A program made the translations under genes and the position numbers. From the NCBI RefSeq assembly GCF_009389715.1, contig NC_052393.1, forward strand, positions 4,402,001 through 4,466,000: DNA of 64,000 nucleotides, given 5' to 3'. A model generated the notes under the pieces. That model was given only the letters and a program-made list of their open reading frames with translations. It searched no databases and was not told the origin of the DNA. This document shows positions 16,965 to 28,200 of the stretch, in pieces. This stretch comes from Phoenix dactylifera (taxonomy: Eukaryota; Streptophyta; Magnoliopsida; Arecales; Arecaceae). Numbering within the stretch: the stretch's first letter is position 1; each line of letters begins with the position of its first letter.

Positions 16965-17215
16965 CGACATGCACGACCTCAGAAGGCCGAGCACAAAAGG
17001 CTGCTGAGCACAAAAAGCTGCCAACCTCAGAAGGCCGAGCTCAGAAGGCTGCTGAGCTCAGAACGCCGAGCCCAGAAGGCCGAGCACAGAAGGCTGCCGT
17101 GCTCAAAAGACCGAGCACAGAAGGCTGCCGAGCTCAAAAGGCTGCCGACCTCAGAAGGCATGAGTTCAGAAGGCCGACATTAAAAGACCGAGCCGACCTC
17201 AGAAGGCCGATCTTG
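16965..17215. repeat. LTR minisatellite of AGAAGGCYGMSGAGC-like units
   Basis: Irregular tandem copies of words such as CAGAAGGCCGAGC and AGAAGGCTGCCGAGCTC. The equivalent block of the 3' LTR (about 20905-21095) has a different number and order of units, which accounts for most of the length difference between the two LTRs. Confidence 0.8.
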
Positions 17216-17516
17216 TCATCCACATGCTATGGCCATGCCCTGTAGCAGCCTCACCGCACCATGCTTTGCTTGCCGGCCATGCCACGACATATCAACCAGG
17301 GACCATACCCTGCTACGACTGTCAACAATTAAATGCGCACGATCTCCACGAACCTCCAGCCAGCCCAAAATCTCTGGCCATTTACGGCAACTCGTTGACT
17401 CACTCAATCTCGTCCAGTCATCCACGGCAACTTATTAATTCACACGATCACGCCCAATCATGATGGTAACCCATCAATTCATCCAGTCACATCACAGGTA
17501 ACCTTGGCACCTCTCC

Positions 17517-17525
17517 TATAAAAGG
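17517..17525 (+). promoter_or_regulatory. TATA-like box of the 5' LTR
   Basis: TATAAAAGG lies late in the LTR, in the usual position for a U3/R boundary promoter. The matching site in the 3' LTR reads TGTAAAAGG at 21411-21419, so that copy is probably weakened. Confidence 0.55.
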
Positions 17526-17760
17526 AAAACTCCCTCTCTTCAGGAGGGACTGGAGGACTTCTGACTTTGACTCCTGCATACAGACTCTCTTTTTCTCCAC
17601 AAAAGCCCCCTCTGACTTAAGCATCAGAGGGCCGGCGCTGGAAACCCCAGCCACCGATTTTTTGCAGGTCCCCCAGAGGACGTAGCCCGCCGACGCACCA
17701 CCCGTCGGAGCTTCTCCTCCTCAGCCAGTGGTCACCCCCGGGTCTAGTTTCCAGTAACAG

Positions 17761-17778
17761 TTGGCGCTAGAGGAATGG
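17761..17778 (+). other. Primer-binding-site-like sequence after the 5' LTR
   Basis: TTGGCGCTAGAGGAATGG begins within two bases of the LTR end, in the place of a gypsy primer-binding site. The TTGGCGC start is common in plant gypsy elements. I cannot assign the tRNA. Confidence 0.5.
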
Positions 17779-17899
17779 TCCGAGTCGTGACTATGAAGCT
17801 AAGAAGCAAAGGAGCCTCTAATGCCTCCCGGCATCGCGCATCAAGTCCTGGACACTCAATCTAGAACCCCATCACCAAGGCCTCCGACGGATCCAGTCC

Positions 17900-20040
17900 T
17901 TCAAGTCCAACCAGAGCAGTTCAACTTGTTTGTCCAACAAGTCCAAGCACTCACTGCGGCCGTTCAAGGCCTATAGCAAGTAGAAGACCAGCCTCTACTC
18001 CCTCCTCACGAGCATGAGTCCTCAGGACGCCGCTCGTGACATCATTTTTCCGTAGAGCATCGCCACCACCGAAGCTTCCACCGAGCTCGACCCCCAAGCT
18101 AGGAGGGCTTGTCGTGCATCCATTATCCTGAGAGCTCGCACCGAAGCCTGACGCCTCGAGAACGGGAGCACCCATTTGAGGCGGGGTCTGCCCCATTGCA
18201 AGCTGCAACAGGAGCCCCACCCGAGCTCGGCAGAAAAGTCGAGGACTTGGAGCGGCAGATACAGATGCTTCGAGACCGAGGCCCGAAGCAAGACGCCGAC
18301 CTTAACTTTACAACAGAGTCTCCATTTCCTCAATGGATCATGGATGAGTTAATCCCCCAGAGATTCAAGATGCAATAGAGTGAGCCATATGATGGCTCAT
18401 TCGATCCTCTGGATCATTTGGAGAGCTACAAGGCCCTTATGACACTCTAAGGAGCCACATACACTCTACTCTGCAAAGCCTTCCCAGCAACTCTCCGTAA
18501 GGCAGCTCGTCTTTGGTTCTCCGGACTAAAGCCCAGCTCGATTCTCTCATTTGAATAGCTGGGCAGGCAGCTCGCCACCCATTTTGCCACTAGCCGGCAT
18601 CAGCGCCGGACCTCAGACTCCCTCTTCGCCATCAAGCAGAAGGAGGGAGAATTCTTAAAAGACTACATCAATCGCTTTATCTCGGCCACATGACAGGTTC
18701 GCGATCTCGACCAGTCAATCGCCATGTTGGCATTAAAGACTGGAGCTCGGTCCAACAAATTTCTTGTCACGCTCCCGCCTCTGCGAGGCACGTGAGGCAC
18801 CTAGTGCCTACGTGGGGGCCACATGAGGGGGGAACACGGGGCTCCCCTGCCAGATATTGTCCGGTTCTGGGGCTTCACGCAAGCGTCCTTCACCCCTCCC
18901 CGGTTTTGTTTTCCACCCAAAACGCGTCTGCAGGATTAGGAGACACCCGCCTCATATGCCCAGGCTCTAGAACGAGTCTTTCCGATGTGGGACTATTGGG
19001 CCTCACACCCTTCCCACCATCGGACAAGAGTCGTCCTCGGCTCTGATACCAAATATCACGCTCCCGCCTCTGCGAGGCACGTGAGGCACCTAGTGTCTAC
19101 GTGGGGGCCACATGAGGGGGGAAACACGGGGCTCCCTTGCCAGATATTGTCCGGTTCTGGGGCTTCACGCAAGCGTCCTTCACCCCTCCCCGGTTTTGTT
19201 TTCCACCCAAAACGCGTCTGCAGGATTAGGAGACACCCGCCTCATATGCCCAGGCTCTAGAACGAGTCTTTCCGATGTGGGACTATTGGGCCTCACATTT
19301 CTCTTCTCCATCAAGAAGAGCTTCCCCGCCGATTTTTTTAAAATGTTGGCCCGAGCTCGCAAGTACGCCAAGGCTGAGGAAGCCATGGCCTCTCGGCAGG
19401 AGGCAGCCGAACGACCTGCCAAGATGCAGAAGAAGCGCTAGGAGGAGCACTCCCAACCAAGCAGTAGATTTCCCTAGCATGAGAAAGAGCCTCCTTGGCC
19501 CAAGAGCCTAGCTCGCTCGAGGTCTTCCCTCCAAAAGTTTCAGACGCACACTCCCCTCACATCCATTCAAGCAGAGATTCTCATGGAGATTGAGGGTCAG
19601 GGCTACCTCCGACCTCCATTGAGGATGCGACTGATAGAGTCGCGGAAGCACTCGAGAAAGTACTGCCACTTCCACCGAGATCGCGGCCATGATACGGAGG
19701 ATTGCTACGAGCTCCGTGATGAGATCGAGGCACTTGTCCGCTAAAGTCGGTTGAGTTATTTTGTCCGTGATCAGGCCTACAGGAAAGAGCCCGAGGAACA
19801 AAACCCAGTGCCGCGTGAGGAGCGGAATGACAACTGACCTCTCGCGGGCATCATCAATACCATCAGAGGGCGGGCGAGTAGAGGCACATGAAGCCTCGAG
19901 CTCGGAAGAAGAAGCTTCCTCAAAGCATCTGTGCACTGCGAAAGTCATCTCCTTTTCCGATGAAGACCAAAAGGGTATTGAGCCCTCTTCATGACGACAC
20001 TGTAGCTATTTCGTTCATCATTGCAAGGCTTTAAAAAGGA
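17900..20040 (+). pseudogene. Decayed Ty3/gypsy gag (with protease stub), interrupted by a TRIM
   Basis: Recognisable blocks run in order: EQFNLFVQQVQALTAAVQGL; a coiled segment KVEDLERQIQMLRDRG; then SPFPQWIMDELIPQRFKM and HLESYKALMTL. The capsid core follows (LATHFATSRHQRRTSDSLFA, IKQKEGEFLKDYINRFISAT, QVRDLDQSIAMLALKTGARS), then KKSFPADFFKMLARARKYAK, and a zinc-knuckle-like KYCHFHRDRGHDTEDCYELR. The frame is broken by stops at about 17974, 18376, 18448, 18556, 18691, 19439 and 19742. Each can be explained by one C-to-T change of CAA, CAG or CGA. The TRIM at 18765-19297 splits the codons for NKF|LFSIKK. The gene is non-functional. Confidence 0.88.
18760..19302 (-). mobile_element. Complete TRIM/SMART-type miniature LTR retrotransposon nested in gag
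   Basis: Two near-identical 243/244-bp terminal direct repeats (18765-19007 and 19054-19297) flank only 46 bp of internal DNA. On the minus strand each repeat starts TGTGAGGCCC. Directly after the first repeat comes TGGTATCAGAGCC, a classic primer-binding site complementary to initiator tRNA-Met. The purine run GGTGGGAAGGG just before the second repeat serves as polypurine tract. The target duplication TTTCT lies at 18760-18764 and 19298-19302. Removing the element restores the gag frame (NKFLFSIKK), confirming the boundaries. The two repeats differ at only about four positions, so this insertion is younger than its host element. It encodes no protein. Confidence 0.93.
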
Positions 20041-20199
20041 TTTTAGTACATAATAAAAGCGGTGCTGAGCCAAGTCCTGAGGGACCTCAAAGCTCGGAAG
20101 CTGTCAATATGTCTCCAAAAGGTATCTCCATCTCCAACATCGCCCTCCCTCATCTACATTCTCAAGCTGATGCTTACCTTCGAGCTGGACTCTTCTGTT

Positions 20200-20335
20200 C
20201 TCGAGCTCATCTAAGTGCTCGAGCTCTTCCGTACTCGAGCTCATCTAAGTGCTCGAGCTCTTCCATTCTCGAGCTCATCTAAGTGATCGAGCTCTTCCAT
20301 TCTCGAGCTCATCTAAGTGATCGAGCTCTTCCGTT
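20200..20335. repeat. 34-bp tandem repeat, four copies, inside the gypsy element
   Basis: Four consecutive 34-bp units of the form CTCGAGCTCATCTAAGTG followed by a CGAGCTCTTCC half, with one or two differences each. The unit itself contains a duplicated CTCGAGCTC core. It sits between the end of the coding remnant and the 3' LTR. Confidence 0.9.
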
Positions 20336-20349
20336 ATGCTCGTCTAAGT

Positions 20350-20545
20350 GCTCGACGACACTTCGACGCCATTTCGACGCCACTTCGACGCCATTCGACG
20401 CCACTTCGATGACACTTCGATACCATTTCGACGACATTCGATGCCACTTCGATGCCTTTGCGACGACACTTCGACGCCACTTCGATGACATTCGACGCCA
20501 CTTCGACGATATTTCGACGACATTCGACGCCATTCGACGCCTTGT
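20350..20545. repeat. CACTTCGACGC-type minisatellite inside the gypsy element
   Basis: Some 17-18 short units of 10-12 bp (CACTTCGACGC, CATTTCGACGC, CATTCGACG and variants) run without a break. Several overlapping open frames across it on both strands are repeat artefacts. Confidence 0.88.
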
Positions 20546-20812
20546 ACGACAATGCACCTCGATTTGAGTGGGGGCACCCTGCTGAGTCGACCACAAGCCA
20601 AAGAAGGCTGCTAAAGTCGACCTCGGAGCAGAGTCGCTTAGCTCGGCTTGGACAGCTCGGCTTAAGGCCGTTAGCTCCAACTGCACGATAGGTACATCCT
20701 ACTTGGTACGTATATCTCCATAGACATTTGGCTATATTACAGGACAATCGACGACTGTACTACTTCCTTTGCCCGAGCCAAAAAGCAACTCGAACTCGGA
20801 AGTCAGGGGTAG

Positions 20813-21642
20813 TGTTGGGGGAAAATGGACCACCCCACAAATACAATCAGAGCACCCGAATCTGATGATAGGCATGACCCCGGCAAGCATGATCTCGACA
20901 AGCACAATCTCAGCAGGCCGAGCTCAGAAGGCCGAGCACAGAAGGCTGCCGAGCTCAGCAGGCCGAGCACAGAAGGCTGTCGAGCTCAGAATGCGGAGCC
21001 CAGAAGGCTACCGAGCTCAGAAGGCCAACCTTAAAAGGCCGAGCCGACCTCAGAAGGCCGACCTTAAAAGGCCGAGCCGACCTCAGAAGGCCGATCTTGT
21101 CATCCACATACTGCAGCCATGCCCTGCAGCAGCCTCACCGCACCATACTTTGCTTGCCGGCCACGCTACGACATATCAACTAAGGACCATACCCTGCTAC
21201 GACTGTCAACAATTAAATGCGCATGATCTCCACGAACATCCAGCCAGCCCAAAATCGCAGGCCATCCATGGCAACTCGTTGACTCACTCAATCTCGTCCA
21301 GTCATCCACGGCAACTTATTAATTCACACGATCACGCCCAATCATGATGGTAACCCATCAATTCATCCAGTCACATCACAGGTAACCTTGGCACCTCTCC
21401 TGTAAAAGGAAAACTCCATCTCTTCAGGAGGGACTGGGGGACTTCTGACTTTGACTCCTGCATACAGACTCTCTTTTTCTCCACAAAAGCCCCCTCTGAC
21501 TTAAGCATCAGAGGGCCGGCGCTGGAAACCCCAGCCACCGATTTTTTGCAGGTCCTCCAGAGGACGTAGCCCGCCGACGCACCACCCGTCGGAGCTTCTC
21601 CTCCTCAGCCAGTGGTCACCCTGGATCCAGTTTCCAGCAATA
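20813..21642 (+). repeat. 3' LTR of the gypsy element
   Basis: 830 bp, from TGTTGGGGGAAAATGGACC to TTTCCAGCAATA. It is preceded by a purine-rich GGAAGTCAGGGGTAG and followed by the target duplication GATAG. The terminal CA has become TA. Confidence 0.92.
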
Positions 21643-21647
21643 GATAG

Positions 21648-21929
21648 ATGGAAGAATACCGAGTCTCACTATATTTTATTACTAAAAATTCAAATTGCTT
21701 GCTCTTCACTTCGTCTTTCTTACTCAACGATCCTCAGAAAAGCCATACCTAGCCTAAATATTTACACGAATTCCACCTTGGTGCCACTTGCGCTAGCATT
21801 AATTCAAAAGGTCTTGACTCACCTCACAAAAGTCTCGCACAACATCTCAATTTATCAAATGCTTGGCCTTTACTTACTCCCACAAACTTGCGCTATCACA
21901 CCAACCTAAACTTGCGTTTCGATTAAAAA

Positions 21930-21987
<58 letters not shown>

Positions 21988-22297
21988 TATATTGGTACAA
22001 CGGTGACTGGGTCCATTTTTCACCTACTTTGATGTCAGCAACCAAGTCTATAAAGTCAACGTTGAAGCGGGTTCAGTCAAAGCTAATGTTGGTACGCACG
22101 AGCGCGTCCCCCCGCCCGTGCGCCGGCAAAGGCGGACCCAAACTTCCCAATCTCTTCGATTGGTAGCCTTGAGCATTCTTTGGGCAGTTTTAATGGAGTT
22201 TAATCGGCCACCTCTCTTTCCCTAATTTCCTCTCTCTTTCTTGCGTGTTTTTCCCAAGACCTCCAGTTCTCGAGAAAGAGAGAGAGAGAGATCTCCC
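21648..22297. other. Upstream region of the nickel transporter-like gene
   Basis: It holds a (TA)n tract at about 21936-21979, a GC-rich patch near 22100-22135 and a pyrimidine-rich leader with (GA)n just before the ATG at 22298. The gypsy 3' LTR ends about 650 bp upstream of this ATG, so the core promoter lies in this interval. No convincing TATA box was seen. Confidence 0.5.
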
Positions 22298-25200
22298 ATG
22301 GAGAGGCTTATCTCCTCCTTCTCTACCCGAACCCCTCTTCCGAGATCTCCACTTCTCGTCCCACGCGTCGCCGGCGGCGGCGGCAGATCTAGCCTCGGGC
22401 CGCTCCGCCGGGAGTGTCTCAAGCCCGCCGGCGCCCTATTTTCCAAACAAGAAGGCCTGCCGCGTCCGCCGCCGCCGCCTCTTCGTCCTCTCCCTCAACG
22501 TTCTTCTTCTTCCTTTATTGAGAATTTCTCGGTTATACGCTCGGAAGAGAAGGCAGGAAAGGCTGATCCAAGTTCCCAATTGGCCGAGCGGATTCGACAT
22601 TTGGCAGGTCCATGCCTCAAAAAGGTGTCGCTTTTTATTCTTGCTCTTCTTGTGTTCGTGCTTTTTCTTGGCTTCTTTTTATCTTCTTTTCTTGTCCTGA
22701 TTCTGGAGAACCATTTAATTCCATACAGCATCCTTTTTCCTTTTGATTTTAACTTTCTTTTTTCTCTAAAAAAAACCTCTTTTTTTTTTGTTTGGTTCTT
22801 GAGAATACTTATGGACTAGTCCTGAAATATGTTAGAAATTTTTATGGTTGTTTGAGGATATGATATGATGCACTTGGGCCATAGGATTTATGCTTTCAGG
22901 TCTTTTTCTGCTATGTTGCAAAAAAGATGAGCATGGATTGCTTCTATGAGAACATAGGTCTGGGACAGAGATTGTAACCTTCTAGGGGGCGGGATGAGGG
23001 TGTTTATATATAATTGGCTGTGGCAACATCAAGAAAGATGCAAAAATAGTGAGGCATCGGAAAGTACAACATGGTTACACAGATGATTTTTTTTTGAAGA
23101 AAGCAGGTTGATTTGATTAACTAACGTGCTGCATAGTATCTTAAGCTAAAGGTTAACTGAGATCATTGAGCGGAGGTCTTGTTGTAATTTTTGATGGCAA
23201 GATGTGATGCACAAAGCTGCGCCAACTTGTGTCTAATCTGTAATGTCTTGATTTAGGGCATTGTCTCAGTAAGCTATGAGATGTTGAATGGAGATTGTTG
23301 GGCTAGTCTTCGCAAATTGGCCCTAAGCCCTATGTTTGTGTTTTCTTAAACATATAAATCATTTAAAATTAGCAGTTTATTGAAAGCAAAACGATACAAA
23401 TTAGGCATATGAGCAACCATGCTAATTAATACTAGTTATATTAGTTTTAAATGTTAAATAATTCTCATCTCTTCACTTTACATAAATTGATACTTAACTG
23501 CTTGAGTACATATATCAGAGTTTCTATTGTAATATTCTTTATTAATAGGATATAAATTCATGTAACAGATCAATGACATAGGTAGTTGCATATCATAATA
23601 TTCTCAATGAAATAACGATTCAGATCAATCTCTCAGTTCCAAGGTACCTTCTATACCTTGCAGCCAACCTTTAGCTGGGGAAAGCTAGGAAGAATACTAG
23701 CAAAATAAGCTAAGAAAAACACTTGTAAAATAAATTAAGCGAGCTTACTGCTATAGATTACACATGCGACGCATCACAAAGCCTCATGGGATCTACTATC
23801 TCTTAAGCAATGCTGTTTCAGGAGTTGGACATTGGGGGATCTCAGTATATTATTGAAGAACTTGATACGTGTTTGATGAGTGTGTGGTATTGACCTTTTT
23901 GATTCCTTCAGTGACAGAACATATAGCATTTAATTGATAAGTACAGATAATTAAGATTTATCAAAACTTTAAAGGGCTGTGCTGTTGTGATTCAAAGGAT
24001 AATACCTATTATATATATTTTGATACAAGCTCAAGTTCTCACATGATCTCTATATCATTCCTTGGCATTGACCAAAATATTGGTAGAGGAGTTTGAGACA
24101 TATTTCTTGTTGTTATATATGCCTGCATGTTGCTTTTCTGTGTGAACTCATATATAAGTTAGACAATGAATAGCTAAAAATTAGAAAATAATGCATAATC
24201 ACTAGCTGCCATGGATGTTTTGGTGGATTTGTTTTTCTGTTTGTCATTATCATTTTTCATCCTTTCCTTGATTCCTAAACTCCCATATTGATGTGGACAG
24301 CAAACTTCACCTTATCAATTACCTGATAAAGACAATCCGCTTGAGCTTTGACATCACCATCAACCATCTTGTGTGTCTTAAGTAGAATCCCTCTTAGTGA
24401 AATAACACCATCTAAAGTTTTATAGATATGCTGTTTAATGCTTGCTTTGTGCCACCTCCTACAGTGCCTACATTAGCTCTCAATCTCTGGAACTTCATAT
24501 CCAACTTTATGAATCCTCCTCAAGTATCCTTGTATCCATAGTTTATGGTACGTATGAAGTTAGGGAACCTAATTTCAAAACATTGAGGCTCTGTTTGGAT
24601 AATGGTTATGTGATGGTTATGGGTGGGTTAACAATTTAACCAGCTAAACAAGAGCCCAAAATGCTGTATTATCTTTAATCGATCAATGTCCCAAAAAATA
24701 GCCTAATGCTGTTGAATTTTATAATTCATGTTGGTGGTGGTGGTGGTTTTTTTTGTGGGGGGGGGTTGAAAAATTAACCATCGGAGCTCCCTCTTTTCTC
24801 TCTTTACTTTTTCACTTTTTTCCATTACTTATCCTGCTTACCCTCAAAACATCAGAAAAAATAGGGAATAATTCTAACCCATGGCTATTCGACTAGGAGG
24901 TGCTTACCAATGACTAAATGTTTTTACCCCTGGACAACTATTCGGTGCCCAAATGTAGCTTTAAGATTTATTCTTAGATTGGATCCAAGAACAAATGTGG
25001 ATAGGAGGTCTGATTGCATAGTTGTCAAAACTGGTCATTGCCAAAATTCAAATATGTGTGCATGTTTTTTTTATTGAAATCTAATTCATACTTGACCTTA
25101 GGGTAGCTAGTAATCCTTGTGCCAACTATTTTAGACAGGCTTTATGATCCTTTTTGTCCAGTTATTCCTGCTAATATCACTATTTGGTACTTGAATTTAA

Positions 25201-28200
25201 AAAGTTATGGCAAGTGGAGATGCTTTTAAAACCTTGCGCTTCTGAAAGACTCTTCAAATGCTCCATTTTAGATTTAGATTCATTATCTTAAAGTTGTGTG
25301 TTCTTTAAAAAATTCATTGGCCAATGTGACCTCTAAGAGTAAGAAACATATGGCCCTTTCTCTGCCCTAAAACTTTAGATTCTATGGTTGAACGCTCATC
25401 TTAGCTCTTGTTTTTCCCATTTGTTTTATTTCCCTCTCTTTTTCTCTCTTTTCTTCTCCTATCCTTTTCCCCCCTTAATTCTCCCCCTTTCTTTCTCTTT
25501 TGTTTTGTTGTGTTTTCCTAATTTTTCTTCTTAGGTCTCTCCCCCCTTCCATTTTTTATCTGTTTGGCTAAAAGAACCCTATTCTCAAGGAGTTCCATCC
25601 CTCTTCTTAGTCCTAAATATGACTGCATGCACCTTCCACACTTCTTTTCTCTTTCTTCAAGGGATGTCTTATTGTAAGTGTTATTATTGAACTCGACTTA
25701 AGTCAAAGCTGTGACACTTGAATATCTTTATTGATGAAGATGGATTAGGAAATGGGACATCAGGTTTCCACCTTTTCTTCTATCACAGTTACTGATTTCA
25801 TCGACAGGCAGTAAAGATATCACAGGCAGTTGCAAGAGCTAAAATTCAATTTTGTCACCAAATTTAAAAGGCAAATTTGGAAACAATCAGCTGAGATATC
25901 TAGAGTCTCTTCTTATCAGTTGCATGTGCTGACTTATCACATGAAACTTAGGGACAAAAATAATAAAAAAATTTGTAGATAATCAATATCCTCATTCTAA
26001 GCCCCATCTAGGTATTAACTGATTTCGTTGTTCTTGTCTCATAATCATAGTCAGGCTTTTTGTCTGAATATTGCTCCTTTGGATCTTCAAGATCTGGAGA
26101 TGAATGCTGAGCTTTCTGCAATGTAACTATTGCCTTGCTACTATAACATCTTTTAATTATTAATTTTAGTGCTCTTGAGGGCTGATGTGCCGCAGGATGA
26201 GGGCAATCATGAAATCCTCCTTTCTGCAAATAAATGGATTGGGAGATCTTGTACTTAGTTGCAGTAGTCAATTTAAAATGAACAAGTGGATATTGTATTA
26301 GGTGCTGAATGCCTAGTAGTCGTGAATGATCATAACTGTTGGGCCATCAGTTATCCCTAGTTAGTTTTAGTTTGTGTGATCTTCCACTGCCAAGTTATAT
26401 ATGTTCAATGAATTGCAGCAAGGCTGTCCATCTTCACATCCTTCCCCAAGTGATCCCATATAGTGCTTGGTGCATACATTATTCTTCATAAAGGCTGTTA
26501 AGCATAATTAGTTCATAAAATGTCTTAAGAGTCGATGCTCATATCAGATGCTTATATTGCGAGCAGTTGCTTGATCTGATCTGAATGGTGGTTCAAGGAA
26601 GTAGTGCCCTCAAAATATTTAGGAGTGGCAGTGTTTAGAAACACCATATTCTAAAAGAAAATGCATCTTATAAAACAAGAGGAGTTTAGTATCTTATTTC
26701 AATCTTAGGAAATTTCATTATATTAAGATCTATAATTGGTATAGAAGTGCTATTACAATTTCCAGTTAAACTAAGTTTAATTATGATAAATATGGGAATA
26801 AGATGCTTAGTTGAAGATGTGTATAGAAGAATGTTCTGAGTGAGGCCAAGATTTTGAAGCGGCTTGGAAACCTGGATGCATGAGTCTGCAGATTCCACTT
26901 GCCCTTCTTGTTTGACAAAACTTTGAAACTTTTTGTTGTGTTCTAAATGGGCCATTTTTCAATGAAGAGCCTGTCCCAATGCGTTGCATGGTAATTGTAC
27001 TGCTGTGGTACCAGATGATAATGACTGATATATGATAGATCAAATCTAGATGTGGAACAGAGTTGGTTTTTTGCAGTATCAAAATAGATGGGTGAACCAT
27101 CAAGCACAATCCTAGTAAATGTGGATACATGAAGTCTGCCATATAATAATAGGTATCTAAAACAAAATTAAATAATTTAAGAAACAAAAATTAAATAAGC
27201 ATCTAAAACAATGAAAATTTCATAGAAATTTTACACATGCTTCAAAATAAGAAAAGGAGATGTTTAAAACTCTGTGGTCAGCCTCTCTAAAAGTTTCTTT
27301 TCGAATATTATTATTCCTGAGCAATGAGGTTCCCATATGGTAAAAAAAATAAATTTAAGAAAAGAGAACCACTAGAAGAGAATAAATTAATAAAACTCAT
27401 TTACTGAAGTCACTGGCTATTCCATGTTGCCCCTATTAGTTTAAGAGGTAACTTATCAACTTTTCTATCCTTAAAATCAACGTTTACCTCTTTTCTTTTC
27501 CCTATTTCTCCATTTTATTTTATTTGATTTTATTTTTTAAGCTTATCTCTTTCTTTTCATCCCATTTTCCTTCTTGTTATTCTTTCCTTTTTTGGTCTTC
27601 TATTCCTACTTTCACACTATTTAGCTAAACACATGATTTTCCTTAGGAAAGAGCTGCCAGCCGCCTGCTCCTTTTCTTTTAAGATATGGCCATAAGGCTC
27701 CTTTCCACTTATTTCATCTTTTATAAGTGGGAGGGTTCTACTTGATAAGGTGAAAGGCCTTGTTGGTTGATGTGGAGTTAATTTGAAAATTAAAATGGAA
27801 AATATTACTAAATAATTGAAATTCTAATACTGTTTCCCATGAAAATATCTAGCTACACAATTTTTTTGATCCTGTAATAATCAATGAAGTAGGAATTTAC
27901 TTTATCACTTAAATTCTAATAATAGTTCATATCCACATCAACCTCCCTATTTTATGAGAATCAGTAGAGCACGAAGATACCAAACTACTTAAATTCTAAT
28001 AATAGTTATATACTAAATATCCAATTGCTGTAAGCACTCTAAGAATGTAAAATTGGTGGCAAAGTGCAAGATGTGAAGGCAAAAGCGCCTATGCTTTTTC
28101 ACATTCTCCCTTGTTAGACTCTACACTCATTTATGGTTGTCATTGATCACTTTTGTCTTGCAAATGTTATCTTTAATGTTTTATAATAGACTTTGTCGAA

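Larger units (their letters stand above)
16882..17759 (+). repeat. 5' LTR of the gypsy element
   Basis: 878 bp, from TGCTGGGGGAAAATGGACC to TTTCCAGTAACA. It contains an internal minisatellite (about 16965-17215) and a TATA-like box at 17517-17525. It matches the 3' LTR along its whole length; the length difference lies mainly in the minisatellite. Confidence 0.92.
16877..21647 (+). mobile_element. Non-autonomous Ty3/gypsy LTR retrotransposon, gag-only (TR-GAG/LARD-like)
   Basis: Two long direct repeats (16882-17759 and 20813-21642) start with TG and end with ACA or ATA. They are bounded by the 5-bp target duplication GATAG at 16877-16881 and 21643-21647. The internal region of about 3.05 kb begins with a primer-binding-like TTGGCGCTAGAGGAATGG and contains a decayed gypsy gag. 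A short stub resembling the start of the aspartic protease (ISFIIA near 20010) follows, after which the coding region stops abruptly. Reverse transcriptase, RNase H and integrase are missing. It would have depended on an autonomous relative in trans. A TRIM element sits inside its gag. The LTRs differ by indels and many substitutions, so the insertion is not recent. Confidence 0.9.

Noticed and set aside
18690-19260. Open frames spanning the duplicated CACGCTCCCGCC block
   Set aside because: They read through the TRIM terminal repeats, which are non-coding; the duplicated reading is due to the two LTRs.
20283-20747. Several overlapping long frames on both strands
   Set aside because: All are translations of the CACTTCGACGC minisatellite; being open in several frames at once is a repeat property.
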